Origin: Yponomeuta sedellus
Taxonomy: Eukaryota; Arthropoda; Insecta; Lepidoptera; Yponomeutidae
DNA: 64,000 nucleotides
Direction: 5' to 3'
Assembly: GCA_934045075.1 (NCBI GenBank)
Contig: OW203729.1
Location: 10,980,704-11,044,703 of the forward strand
The translations under genes and the position numbers were made by a program. How positions within the stretch are numbered: position 1 is the first letter of the stretch; each line of letters begins with the position of its first letter. Positions 41,445 to 51,932 of this stretch are shown here, one piece after another. Below the pieces are notes generated by a model. That model did no database searches and was not told the DNA's origin. It was given only the letters and a program-made list of their open reading frames with translations.

Positions 41445-41700
41445 GAGCAGTGGTAACCCAGTGGGTAGAACAATGGACTCGGAAGAGAGAGAGACCCAGG
41501 TTCGATTCTCAGTGTGGGCATGTATTATCGTTTTCTAAGTAAGTATGTGAAGTTATAGTAACAGTACAGAAAACGTGAGAAAACCTGAGTGTCCGTTTGA
41601 AACTGCCAATCCCCAGTGGGCACGCATGGTAATTAAGCTCCATACTCTATCTCTGAGAGAAGGCCTGTGCCCTGCAGTAGGACGTATTTAGGTTACATAA
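41445..41700 (+). mobile_element. tRNA-derived SINE, family 4
   Basis: GTGGTAACCCAGTGGGTAGA (A-box region) and CCCAGGTTCGATTCTCAGTG (B-box region) are followed by a body with AGAAAACCTGAGTGTCCG and CTCCATACTCTATCTCTGAG and a tail of ATGAATGAATAAAA. Partial copies are at 4090 and 5410. Confidence 0.8.
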
Positions 41701-41757
41701 GATGAATGAATAAAAATAATTGATTTGATTGATTTATCCGCTGCCATTACTCTACGT

Positions 41758-41845
41758 CTTAGTGCTTTTAGCAATAAGGCCGCCAATTGTACACTGTACC
41801 TTTACCTATTTTATAATATGTGCTCTGGTGTACAATAAAGAATCA
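41758..41845 (+). mobile_element. Short retroposon 3' half
   Basis: TTTTAGCAATAAGGCCGCCA and TCTGGTGTACAATAAAGAAT followed by CATCATTATC match the 11139/25362 unit. Confidence 0.7.
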
Positions 41846-41849
41846 TCAT

Positions 41850-41947
41850 TATCAACCCTTTATGTCCCCACTGAAGGGCACGGGTCTCTTCCCTAAGGAA
41901 GGTATAGGCCACACTCCACCACGGGGGCCAAGTCCGGATTGGTGGAG
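41850..41947 (-). mobile_element. 5S rRNA-like SINE, tail fragment
   Basis: CAACCCTTTATGTCCCCACT, GGGCACGGGTCTCTTCCC and CACCACGGGGGCCAAGTCCG are in family order. It abuts an RTE-type coding scrap at 41950. Confidence 0.75.
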
Positions 41948-41949
41948 GT

Positions 41950-42043
41950 TATAAATCAGATCGTCAAACCAGCGAGCTGGTGAGCGTCTTACGCTTTGTT
42001 TGCTAGTTCGTGGTCGCCACTCAAGAGCCTCTGCCGAACCCAA
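41950..42043 (-). pseudogene. RTE-type LINE C-terminal scrap
   Basis: The minus strand encodes AEALEWRPRTSKQSVRRSPA then RWFDDLI, the WRPR...RW.DDL block of RTE-type LINEs. The frame then runs directly into the 5S-type SINE. Confidence 0.75.
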
Positions 42044-42059
42044 CGACTATCTATGTCAG

Positions 42060-42729
42060 TCCATTTAGTTCTTTAGCAAATTGTCTATTTTCTGACGTGA
42101 ATCATCAATGACACCTCGAGCACAGTTCGTTCCCGACTTTGAAGGTTACACTAATAGTTAATTACTAAGTATTTTTGTATTTTTTTGTGACAGTAACTTA
42201 ACATACACTAAACGTGACTAATCCGACCTTTGTGTGGTATTTAGATATTTGTGTCGAAACACACGCGGATAGTCTTGTGGTGAAGGTACCTACTTAGGTA
42301 CAGAATAATAGTGGACTAATGCAGATAATACCAAAATAGTAAATACTCAGCAAACATATATTTTCTTTTTGTCGTAGAAAAAGTGAGTGACACCAAACAC
42401 TCATCCAGAAACAAAAAGATGCCAGATTAATTTGACTTGAACGTTACCTTTACTTAAGTATGTTATATTAGGTACTAATTGTTCTTTTTACCCGACAATC
42501 CCAGAGGGTTCTGTTTTTCCGAATCTCTAGCCTGAAGTGGCGATGAAGGTTTAAAACCGGCAGGTGGACCCGGGCCTGACAACTTCATGAACATGGGGAT
42601 TTAATTTCGTTGCTGCTTCGAGTCTAGGCGTCAATGGCATGAAAAAAAATCCCAAGTGACGCCAACATGTTTCTGAAATACTAAGATACTAAGATGCACT
42701 AACAGAATCGAGGCCCAGGGCAGTAACTT
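42060..42729. other. Unassigned sequence
   Basis: No gene or repeat was recognised. Confidence 0.35.
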
Positions 42730-42734
42730 ATCGA

Positions 42735-42915
42735 GTGGCGGTGGTGGCGTTGGCGCGTCCGTCGGATAGACTGGCTGCCCGATGGTCGGACGATGTGGTC
42801 AGGTCGTCAGGAAACCCGTGGAGACAAATGGCAAGAGACTGCGAAGAATGGCATGATGGGGAAAAGTCCTATAACCAGGCAGTGGGCAGAGGTGGGCTGA
42901 TGATGATGATGTTTT
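42735..42915 (+). pseudogene. RTE-type LINE C-terminal scrap with (GAT)n tail
   Basis: The frame reads RPSDRLAARWSDDVVRSSGN then PWRQMARDCEEWHDGEKSYN. RP...RWSDD...G.PW...A.D...W is the C-terminal pattern of RTE-type elements in moths. GATGATGATGATG follows at the end. Confidence 0.75.
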
Positions 42916-43496
42916 TAGTTTAGACGTTGTAATTTTATTGTTGCCTGTATTCGTTACCTTTTTAAATGTTGATTCAATTGAGTTCAATTGTCGGTGCAAT
43001 GAAAAAATATAATCGACAGTTTGAATGCCATATTAGGGACAACATTGGTCAGTCCATATATTTTATGTCCCCGTCTGTAACGGAGACCTTAAGCACACTG
43101 TTCGTCGGTATCTACTTATACAATTTGTCTCATTAAACTCATTTCAAGTTGTCAGCGAGACCACGAGATTTACCTCGATAAGCCTCGTAATTGGATTTTT
43201 TCATCCTCAATTATGAATCCTATCTGGCTTCACTCACAATTTGACTAATGTACAGTTGAGTCCATAAATCCATGTAAGTGAAACCGCCTTATACATATTT
43301 CAAATGGCATGCAAAATTTATGAACTATGTTTGTAGTTTCTTCAGTATCTTTCCACGTCCACGGATATTCAAAAGTAATATATTATGCCTTTTATTTTTC
43401 AAACGTCAAGTGGACCGACTGAGTCAGGTAGGTCAGATAATTGAGAAATAAATAATTTTGCATGGCGTTACCAATTTATTACCAATTGAGTATTGA
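42916..43496. other. Unassigned sequence
   Basis: No feature was recognised. Confidence 0.35.
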
Positions 43497-44022
43497 AAAT
43501 CGACCTTACTTCTACAAACCTCTAACCGATCAAATAATAATAATTTTGTACGTAGACGTTTACGGTCAAAACTTTAGTTCACAAGCTTTTGTAAGTGCTA
43601 ATGTGCATCAAGCCATTGTCTGTTTTTATTGCATTGACGTTAACTAACATCAAGTCTCTGTACTGTCAATATAGTAAAAAATCTACAATAAGTAGATTCT
43701 ATTCGTTGGCTCTATAAAGGTTTAGAACACATTTTTCTTTAGAGGATTAGCTGGTTGTTTAACAGACCTTAATCCTACAAACCATTTAACCGATCAAATA
43801 ATGATAATTTTGTACATAGACTATTGCGGTCAAAACTTTGGTCACAAGCTTTAAGTGCGAATGTGCATCACGCCATTGTCTGTTTTTAATGCGTTGGCGC
43901 TATAACATCAAGTCTTGTACTGTCAACATAGTATAAAACCTACAATGGTTTTTATTCGTAGGCTCTATAATTTTTTTTGCACAGTTTTTCTTTAGAGCAT
44001 TAGCTGGTCGTTTGACAGACAC
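43497..44022. repeat. Tandem duplication of about 265 bp
   Basis: Unit 1 (about 43497-43768) and unit 2 (about 43769-44022) share ACCGATCAAATAAT, ATAATTTTGTAC, GGTCAAAACTTT, AATGTGCATCA, GCCATTGTCTGTTTTT, ACATCAAGTCT and TTTCTTTAGAG in the same order. Differences are substitutions and small indels. No repeat family or gene was recognised in the unit. Confidence 0.85.
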
Positions 44023-44502
44023 ACATGTAGTTTTTGCATCGATTAAACTTGTAGAATCTGTTCACGTGCATGTTTTTGCATTGACTTATCGTGGAATCAG
44101 CTCACGTGCTGTGCCGACTCGAGGGCGTTTATCTTGAAAGATGGAGTGTGAGCCATTGACGTCACTGCCGCAGGGTCGTGGCCATAAAACACGCTGACTA
44201 AAGCCGAAAATAGAAACTATTTTGGGAAGTGAAAAAAACTTGAATAAGTAATGCATGACGTTTTAATTAACATTTGCCATGACAGAGACTGCTGGAGCGT
44301 AACGTTATATTTGGCGACAGTTACTGTGTCCATAACGAGTTAGTACCTTAAGAGCGTGCAGTTTATTTTTAACACAAAGAAAGTTGTTGACAGACTTCAG
44401 ATCACCTTCCTATGGAACTTGGGCTATTATTGTTAAAGTTTTTTAATCACTTATTTACAACAAATTATTTCCATTATCATTTTACTTTTAGTTTTTGGGG
44501 GG
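44023..44502. other. Unassigned sequence
   Basis: No feature was recognised. Confidence 0.35.
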
Positions 44503-44617
44503 CCTTACAATCCTCTACCAACCCGGACTTGAACCCCGTGGTGGAGTTTGGCCTAAATTTCGTGCGATGCAGGTAGAGACCCATACCCCAGCAGTGGGGA
44601 CGTGGGTTGAGAGCGAT
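44503..44617 (+). mobile_element. 5S rRNA-like SINE, 3' fragment
   Basis: CTACCAACCCGGACTTGAAC, GTGGTGGAGTTTGGCCTAAA and CCCCAGCAGTGGGGACGTGG are present. The head is missing. Confidence 0.75.
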
Positions 44618-45721
44618 CATTTTACTAGAAACCATTATAAACAAATCTTGAAAATTGCTCCTCTGAAGTTTTTCTTCTAATATCTTTAAATGAATTATGA
44701 TTGGTGGAAACCGAACCTGGATCCCCCGTAAAGGGCATTGACCACTTTCGGCTGTGCGTGAACAGCATGTTCATAATGATACAAAGTAATAAATGGTCAT
44801 TATTAATAAAAACACGAATATTTTTTATATTTTCGGAGTAACCATTTAAACGATAAAAACAATCAATTTAATAAGTTTTCTTCCCGTCTTTTTTTGCCAC
44901 TTTCGGCTTTGGTGTTGCCAGTACTAATTATTTATTTATTATCGATTGGGAAATAATTCATATCATGATTTATGTTATGTTCTTTTTAGTGTGTTTTGTA
45001 AACAATGAGGTTTGTTCTGCAAACAATGTTTTGTGTGGAATGAATAAATAGGCAAAAGTGTATCAATTAATATCTTTAGCTTCTCACAAACCCCTCACAA
45101 GCAAATGAAAAGAAATACGACAAGAATCGAATCGGAAATAGATTACTTTTTTTCTGGCAACAAAAAAAAAATTGTTAATATTGTCAATCACAAACTGTTT
45201 TGTCTATTCGCTTCGTCTTCGTGCGGCATGAATATGTTCTTTAACTGTTTTCATCTTTTAACGACTTGGCTTGTGATAATATAGGATAGGTGATCATATT
45301 TTAAAAACTTTTTTTTGTGATTATGTCAGTCGCATTTTATTAGTTTTAAAACATGTACGTACCTAAAACAACTTGAAACTTTTAAAAATGGAGGCCAATG
45401 GCGTCTTTCATCTCAACAAGAATGTCGATCCAGCAAAATATTTTTTTTATTTTTACGTACAATGGTTACAACGAAGAAAGCAAAATTATTTGTTTAAAAA
45501 TAAATAAGAATTATTGATCAAGTTATCTTTTTACTGATATTCTTTTCACGTTTAGCCTGATGCTCAAACAAAATGGTCAATATCCTTTCACACAATACCA
45601 CTGAGCTAAAGACATGTAAGAGTTTAATGGCCTAATTTATAACAACACTAAAACACTCGTAGTAGTGGTTACGTTTCTGCGGTTACGTTTTATGCCTTGT
45701 TAAATCTCCACCACGGACGGA
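44618..45721. other. Unassigned AT-rich sequence
   Basis: No gene or repeat was recognised. Confidence 0.35.
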
Positions 45722-45827
45722 CGGTAGTTAGCGTTTGTGGAGTGTTTTGAGGAATTGTGTTTTTAAAAAGAAAGCTGATAGTGTTAACAAATATAAAACG
45801 TCTGAATAAAAACATGGAGCAGAACAA
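45722..45827 (+). repeat. Dispersed repeat A, copy 2
   Basis: TTTGTGGAGTGTTTTGAGGA, AGCTGATAGTGTTAACAAA and ACATGGAGCAGAACAATCC match 17290-17427. Confidence 0.65.
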
Positions 45828-46324
45828 TCCATATAAAAAAAAACCTTTTGTCTACCATTGTGCGTTTACACATGAAGCTTTATATTATTGTGGTCATATA
45901 TTTTGAAGTACTTATTAGTATTTTTTTATTTGTTTAATGATTTATAGCGACGAAAATTATTGTTTTGTAGATTAGATTGATATTGTGTAATGAACATCAT
46001 ACATAGAGTTGTATTTACATTTATAGGTATTTTTAGTAAAAGCAGTTTATTTTATCGCACTGGTGACAATCTTGTTAAATTCCTAGATTTGTTGATTATT
46101 TTCGAGTTTTTGTATGTAAAATTCAAAGGCCCGCTGGGAACAAGGCCGTGATTGAACTCCTAGACAGCTCAGAACTCGTGACAAAAGTATGGTTTGAGCC
46201 ATATTTCGGACACGCTATTCTAAATTTAAGTTTAAGGACAGGAAAATAAACAACATAAAAACCAATAGGCCGTGCCCTCAGGTCCATGGGGTTCAGAAAA
46301 AATGCTACCTGCTACTACATAAAA
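45828..46324. other. Unassigned sequence
   Basis: No feature was recognised. Confidence 0.35.
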
Positions 46325-46432
46325 TTACATAAACTCACGCCTGTATCCCGGACGGGTAGGCGGAGACCACGATTTGCCGCTTGTCAGGATTTTGACAAAG
46401 TTCTTTCGCTTCATCAACATTCTTTAACCGTT
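46325..46432 (-). mobile_element. RTE-like LINE 3' end scrap
   Basis: CTCACGCCTGTATCCCGGAC, GGGTAGGCGGAGACCACGAT and CTTTCGCTTCATCAACATTC are the reverse complement of the end of 29615-29995. A CA-rich tract follows at 46456-46476. Confidence 0.75.
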
Positions 46433-46544
46433 GCACACACGCTTCTGCTGAACACACACACAAACACACACACTCACTTATACACTGGTAAACTGCTACA
46501 AAACTAGGAAAGTTCCAGTTGTGGATCTATATTTCACTGTTGCC

Positions 46545-46790
46545 AAGAGCGGTGGTAGCGTAGTGGTCGTAGCGAAGCGCTTGAACGCCGGTGTCTGAAT
46601 CAGAAAGGCGTGGTCTCGAATCCCGGTGAATGTACCAATAACTTTGTTTTCTAAGTTATATATATTTGTGCGGTCATAGTAGCAATACATCGTCAGGAAA
46701 TCCTAGTGTCTATGTTAACATCAGCACTTGCCTATAATACCCAACTATGAGGCTAGGTGCGGAAATCTCAGGTCATACCAACTAACTTTA
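46545..46790 (+). mobile_element. tRNA-derived SINE, family 3
   Basis: GCGGTGGTAGCGTAGTGGTC (A-box region) and CGTGGTCTCGAATCCCGG (B-box region) are visible, then a body containing GGAAATCCTAGTGTCTATG, CAGCACTTGCC and GGTGCGGAAATCTCAGGTC. The A-box to B-box distance is longer than in families 1 and 5. Confidence 0.75.
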
Positions 46791-47486
46791 CTGGCTCCAC
46801 TCCATTCGGGCCACGTATGTATCTTTTATATGTCTGATAAAAGTGACTAACTATTTTGTAAATGGAAAGTCGCCCGTGTCTCAGATTTAAAAGAGGACGA
46901 GGTGACCGCTAACCCAATTCAGGTACTTAGCAGCCTGAGTACTATTGACCTTTACATCTGTAACGGTGCAAACCTTTTTTATATTTCTTCAATTCTGTCC
47001 TTTCATTTTAAAATCAAAATTTAAAATTACGTCACCCGTTTTAGATTTCATTTGCATTCACCAATTGCCACTTGCTTTACCTTTAATACCTTTGATGAAA
47101 TGATACTACTGGGAATTTTTTTTTTCCTGCAAATTATCTCTTCCGGTTTATTCTTCATATGTTAGTCTTCTAACATGTTAGTTTTTATAATAACCAAAGT
47201 GTTTTGAAGTCCTATATACATTTTATTGTTATTTATTACAAGAATCCTTTCACATCTACATTTACTTGTAGCGTCCAGTGGCACCTACGCTCTCACTAGA
47301 TGGGTGAAGAGGCCATTCGGACGCCGCAGTGCATTTTAGTTTTTAGATAGATTAGGCCTTCCCATCACCTATACCGTCTGGCGTCCCTAGTTGGCTCCGC
47401 ATGTATTGACTTGACAGAAAAGACAAGTCAATACGGCTTTCCTCGCGATGTTTTTCTTCAGTTAGCGAAACGAATACATTTTGACG
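46791..47486. other. Unassigned, with a small hairpin
   Basis: GTATTGACTTG (47401-47411) and CAAGTCAATAC (47423-47433) form a short stem. A SINE-like GCTTTCCTCGCGATGTTTTT follows. Nothing else was recognised. Confidence 0.4.
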
Positions 47487-47665
47487 GACGGTCTCTCTGA
47501 CGCAGCGGTTTGACATGCTGACTGTAAAACCTAAGGTTTCCGGTTCGATTCCCGGCCGGATCAGCTAGGAAACGATTTTTATAGTTTGTCTCGGGTCTTG
47601 TTGTCTATATATTTATTGTATTAAATCTATCGTCGAGTTAGCACCTGTAACACAAGTCATACATA
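47487..47665 (+). mobile_element. tRNA-derived SINE, family 5
   Basis: CTGACGCAGCGGTTTGACAT, TTTCCGGTTCGATTCCCGGC, TAGTTTGTCTCGGGTCTTG, TTTATTGTATTAAATC and CGTCGAGTTAGCACC align with 36061-36245. Confidence 0.85.
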
Positions 47666-47671
47666 ACATAA

Positions 47672-47770
47672 CATTTACATACAGGCACATATACTGCTTC
47701 TGGCCCCACACTAGGATACCCTGTGTCGTGGGAACCAGAAACAACGACATCACAAACATGTAAACATCCA
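47672..47770 (-). mobile_element. SINE 3' body fragment, family 1/2
   Basis: The reverse complement reads TTTGTGATGTCGTTGTTTCT, GGTTCCCACGACACAGGGTA and TCCTAGTGTGGGGCCAGAAG, as in 6141-6330. Confidence 0.7.
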
Positions 47771-47775
47771 AAAAC

Positions 47776-49349
47776 ATTTTCAAAAAAGGAGACCCTTGTA
47801 AACTAGAAAACTATAGGCCTGTTACCCTTATACCAATATTTTCCAAAATTTTTGAAAAGGTTATGTTCACTAGGATCACTTACTTTCTTGAAAAAAATAA
47901 AGTGATGAGTGAATCACAAAATGGCTTTCGGAAACACAGAAGCACCTCACTTGCTGTCTTTAAGCTGATTAATCATATCATGTCATGTGTAGACAAAAAC
48001 ATCCCTATAACTGTCATATTTATGGACATGAGCAAAGCGTTTGATTTTGTATGCCACAAGAGGCTGCTTAAAAAGCTCTACAAATATGGGATACGGGGCC
48101 CTGCCAATAGCTGGATATCGTCATATTTAAACAATAGGACCCAACATGTAGACACTGTACGATATTGCACAAAATCTAAATCTGTAAAAAAATATAAGTC
48201 ATCATTACTTAAAAATACCTATGGAGTGCCACAAGGTGGAATATTAGCCCCCTTAATTTTTTTGACATATATTAATGACTTGCCTGATTATATATCCCAT
48301 GAATGTATTCTATTCGCTGACGACACCACACTTATTATAGAAGGGAAAAATTTGATGACATATAATGCAGAATTAAATAAATCACTAGAACAAACTATCA
48401 CTTGGCTGACTGCAAATAATTTAAAGGTTAACATTAATAAAACTAAATATATACAATTTTGTACTAATAGGGGGAAAAAACAAAACTTAACTATTGAACA
48501 CAACGGTGAAATACTAGAAGAAGTAACAGCGATAAAGTTTTTGGGGTTAATGGTTGACAGCCATTGTGACTGGAAATGTCATGTAGAGAGTGTGTGTACA
48601 AAAATCAACAAATTTGTATACGCGCTACGAAAAATTAGTCAGACGGTCTCACTACAAGCTGCTAAAGAGGCATATAATGGTTATGTAGATTCGATCTTGC
48701 GCTATGGGGTCGTACTATGGGGCAACTCCTCCGATGTGGACAGGGCATTTAAAGTGCAAAAACGCTGTATTCGGGCATTATTTGGTCTACGCCAAACAGA
48801 CTCATGTCGCCCGTATTTTAAAGAAAATAAAATACTTCCATTACCATGTTTGTATATACTAGAAGTTTGCTCATTTGTAAAAAAATATATGTATTTATTC
48901 GAAAATAAGCAAAATGTCTGTAAACGAGCCATTCGCACTCAATATCAACATAAATTGCATAGACCACCTGTAAAATTAACGCTCACAACAAAAAACTGTT
49001 TTATAATGTGTATTGATATATTTAATAAACTACCAGATAAATATAAATTCGAAGAAATAATTACATTCAAGAGGCTCACAAAAGATTACCTACTGTCCCG
49101 AGGGTTTTACTCAATAAAAGAATATTTAGAATTTAAGATTTAGGTTAGCAATTGTAAGCATATATGTAAATAATATAGGCACTTAGATTTTAAATGTAAA
49201 TATTAAAACTTATTATAGCATTAGTTGTAAGAAAATGTGTTTACTCCTGAAAAGGAAGAATTTGGACATGTACTTATTTGTATAAAGCACCTGTAACTGC
49301 TACTGTTAACCCAGATTCAAACAATAAAGTTTCATTTCATTTCATTTCA
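47776..49349 (+). pseudogene. 5'-truncated LINE with long intact reverse transcriptase frame (CR1-like)
   Basis: The frame is open from the truncation point at about 47776 (FKKGDPCKLENYRPVTLIPI) to a stop at 49141-49143. Motifs: IFMDMSKAFDFVCHKRLLKK (motif A, Asp kept), YGVPQGGILAPLIFLTYIND (motif B), CILFADDTTLIIEG (motif C, both Asp kept), NINKTKYIQF, then IKFLGLMVDSHCDW and the C-terminal IRALFGLRQTDSCRPYF and IFNKLPDKYK. No stops or frameshifts occur over 455 codons, so it inserted recently, but it lacks the endonuclease and the first RT block. The 3' UTR ends ACAATAAAG followed by (TTTCA)n repeats at 49330-49349. The fragment at 12438-13005 is a relative. Confidence 0.9.
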
Positions 49350-49352
49350 AGA

Positions 49353-49393
49353 CCTGGGGTTTTGTTTTTGTCCCCAGCTGGGACACGAACCCA
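49353..49393 (-). mobile_element. tRNA-like SINE head, family 2, left of the GC-rich insertion
   Basis: The reverse complement reads CTGGGTTCGTGTCCCAGCTG then GGGACAAAAACAAAACCCCA, as at 6190-6225 (CAGGGTTCGTGCCCCGGC). It abuts the target duplication of the insertion at 49410. Confidence 0.6.
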
Positions 49394-49909
49394 GTGGTCA
49401 ACCTAACCTTTTTTTTTTAACGCTGGGAAAAATGCATTACGCATCTCCTCCCGTCGGGGGACGGGAGAGAGTATGTGAGACTCCCCGGGAAAGCTCCGGT
49501 ATACCCACTAAACAACCCAGCGGCACTCCCTCGTCGCCTTTGGTGGCGGGGGCTTGGGAAACCGGCACAGCCTTTACTTCCAGTCCCCCGCCGGCGTTTG
49601 CCCGCCTAGACACGGCGGGCCCCTCGCACCCCTCCTTTCACGGGGAGGGGCCCGAGGACGACCGTGAGTGCTCGGTCATCCTCGTACGGCGCGGTGATGA
49701 GCGGTGCAATGCGGCCGAGGGCGCCCCCGCGCCCGTCGCCCGCTGCTCATCACCAAGGGTTGACAGGGGGCGGTGTCGTGACCGCCGTCTCCTGGCCCTC
49801 CTTCGTCGGCGGAGCGGCGGCGCGAGAGGATCGTTCTCTCGCGCGCGCTCCGCCTCCTCCCTGTGTGACATCACGTCTTCACAGAAGGAGGCGGTGGTCA
49901 ACCTAACCT
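49394..49909 (-). mobile_element. GC-rich poly(A) retroelement 3' end with 16-bp target duplication
   Basis: A strongly GC-rich stretch of about 485 bases begins, on the plus strand, with ten T (49409-49418), so its poly(A) lies on the minus strand. GTGGTCAACCTAACCT flanks it exactly at 49394-49409 and 49894-49909. On the minus strand its end reads CCGGAGCTTTCCCGGGGAGT, CTCCCGTCCCCCGACGGGAG, ATGCGTAATGCATTTTTCCC and AGCG before the A-run. High GC, poly(A) and a TTAGG-like target (AGGTTAGGTTGACC on the minus strand) resemble lepidopteran R1-clade LINEs of the TRAS/SART type. That clade assignment is inference; a GC-rich SINE is the alternative. Confidence 0.7.
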
Positions 49910-50051
49910 AACCGTACCAGCGCTCTCCCAACTGGGCTAATGGGCAAGTGCCGGCATGAGCGAAATTTCGAACCTCTTTACAATATTCTCTGTATTATTT
50001 ACAATTTTTAAAATTGTCCTCAGCACGGGTTAGTGCAACAAAAAGAATATA
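49910..50051 (-). mobile_element. tRNA-carrying TIR element, right part
   Basis: The tRNA-like 5' half (minus strand GCCCATTAGCCCAGTTGGGA, GAGCGCTGGTACGG), ATTTCGAACCTCTTTACAAT, ATTCTCTGTATT and the terminus TTGTCCTCAGCACGGGTTAG with TGCAACAAAAAGAATATAA match 34251-34520. Confidence 0.75.
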
Positions 50052-50191
50052 ATTAGTTTCTTTTTTTGAAAACTCTGTTATTAACTGTGTTAAAACTGAA
50101 AGTTACATTAATATTAATACATAGTATTAATATTCTTTTCTTTACAAAAGACTGAGATGGATATAATATAATGGAAACGTATAAACGTAAA
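50052..50191. other. Unassigned spacer
   Basis: AT-rich. No feature was recognised. Confidence 0.3.
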
Positions 50192-50199
50192 CGTAGATT

Positions 50200-50573
50200 C
50201 GATACGATATCAAACCTTGTATGTCCCCACAGCTGGGGCACAGGGCTCTTCCTGGATCGCAGGAAGGTTAGACCATATTCCACCACGGGGGCCAAGTCCC
50301 GGTTGGTGGAGGATTGTAAGACAGTGGCAGGTTTTACTCAGAAGTTATCAAGCTGCCCATAAGGCCTCTAACATGGCTTAGCGACTGCCATTACGAGTAC
50401 ATGACAGCCGACACCAACGTCTTAACGTGCCTTGCAAAGCACGGAAGCGCTCGGGAAAAATGTCACTAACGGTAGTCACGGGTCGGTCACCCATCCTGCA
50501 CTTGACCGCGCCTGTTGTTGCTTGCTCAAGTGATTGATTCCAATCACTCGGTTCGCCTAGGCCACGAGCGCTT
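50200..50573 (-). mobile_element. 5S rRNA-like SINE, full-length, with target duplication
   Basis: It is bounded by an exact 8-bp duplication CGTAGATT (50192-50199 and 50574-50581). On the minus strand the head (50573 down) reads AAGCGCTCGTGGCCTAGGCG, AACCGAGTGATTGGAATCAA, AGCAACAACAGGCGCGGTCA and GATGGGTGACC. The order AAGCA, GGCGCGGT, GATGGGTGACC corresponds to the internal control region of 5S rRNA. The tail ends CCCCAGCTGTGGGGACATAC followed by AAGGTTTGATATCG. Copies of the family differ by roughly one base in ten by eye. Transcription by RNA polymerase III from the 5S-type promoter is inferred. Confidence 0.9.
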
Positions 50574-50581
50574 CGTAGATT

Positions 50582-51932
50582 ACGGTTATGTTTCTATTCT
50601 ACATGTTTATTGCAAAGTCGTCCTTAACATAACTGATTAGAGTGCACATATGTAAAGTTTGATGTGCTGTACACGTTTCTGTGAATCTGACACAGATCGA
50701 TGAAGAGTCATTGCCTCGAAATACCAAAACAGTGAGTCAGTAGCGACTCACAATAGAGTAAATAAATATATTTCCCCATTGAATAATCAGCGATGCCATC
50801 TTACGATTTGCAAGTGTTATTTATTAGATTTACAGATTAAAGTGTTACTTCATAAAAAGACTGTTCTTTTTTATATGTAACACTTTCATCTACACTCCTC
50901 AAATGCAGTTTAAATGTCTGTGGTAAATTAAAAGATTTTACCTTAGTCCCAGATGTGACTCTAGTTCATAAGGCCGCCAAGTGTACTGTGTGAAGAGTCT
51001 CAAATGCAATTCCTGCCTAGCACAATGACGCTAGTCGTTCGTTTTAAATGTCAATAGTTGCGACTTTCAAGTACATTCATTGTTTAATTCTGACATAGTA
51101 TTGCCAAAAACGCGTGACTCGTACTATCCAGGCAATAAAGGATATTCTAGCTATATATCTACCCACTAGAGTCGTGTTTTGCACCCCTATTGTTTCGCAA
51201 AAATATTTGACCTGTTTGTTATAAAGTCAATAGACTTTGAACTACCGGGGACTCCACAGATGTTATAGCACACATTGAGTCACGCAAGCGCACGCTTTTA
51301 GCATATTTTTGTCGAACGCTCACTTTCTCCAGTGACCGCACTTTACTAGATTAGATTTCAGAGAGGTTAACCTTGACCTACACTAACATTTTGGACTCAT
51401 TCGTCTGCTTTAAATACAGTGGAATAAATGTGTTGGTTTCTTTTTTTTTCTCAAGTTCTTCAGCTCGTAACGTTTGCGAACTCAAGCAAACTTTCACGAA
51501 CATACCAGTAAGTTATTGCAAGTATTGTCTGCTATCTTTTGTTGCATGTTAGACAAGAGACAATCTCTTTTTGCTCAGTGTTTACCTTTGTTCGATTATC
51601 GCTGTGGGCCTCCCCAGCACCGTCTCTATAATAAGAATAACATTTTTTTCTCCAGCCGGAATGTTTCTACGGCCACGAGGGGAGAGAGAGAGATGCAAGA
51701 CACAAATAGTTATTCTAGTGGCAAGCCAACCCCTTGTCCGCTAAAATTAATAGTAACGTTCGTCGGAGAAGCTTTCTTTAACCTGTCGGTTTCGTGGATT
51801 CTTCTCGGTACATAGTGTTGTTTGCAGTTAAACTATTATTTGAGAAAGCGGTAGAGTTTGTCGTAGTTATTTGTACAATTGGGAACTTGTAAGTGATTCA
51901 GTTTATGCTTGTGTGCACCGTGCGTTGAGGTT
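50582..51932. other. Mostly unassigned; repeat C copy and possible 5' UTR
   Basis: Positions 50612-50680 (TTGCAAAGTCGTCCTTAACA, GTAAAGTTTGATGTGCTGT) match repeat C at 15585-15660. CATAAGGCCGCCAAGTGTAC near 50969-50988 is a short-retroposon piece. An open frame at 51474-51815 has no domain. The part before 51933 could be 5' UTR if the exon there is real. Confidence 0.4.

Noticed and set aside
49432..49911. A 159-codon plus-strand frame, Pro/Arg/Ser-rich
   Set aside because: It lies within the GC-rich retroelement end, reads its antisense strand and crosses the target duplication. High GC removes stop codons, so open frames appear in several phases.
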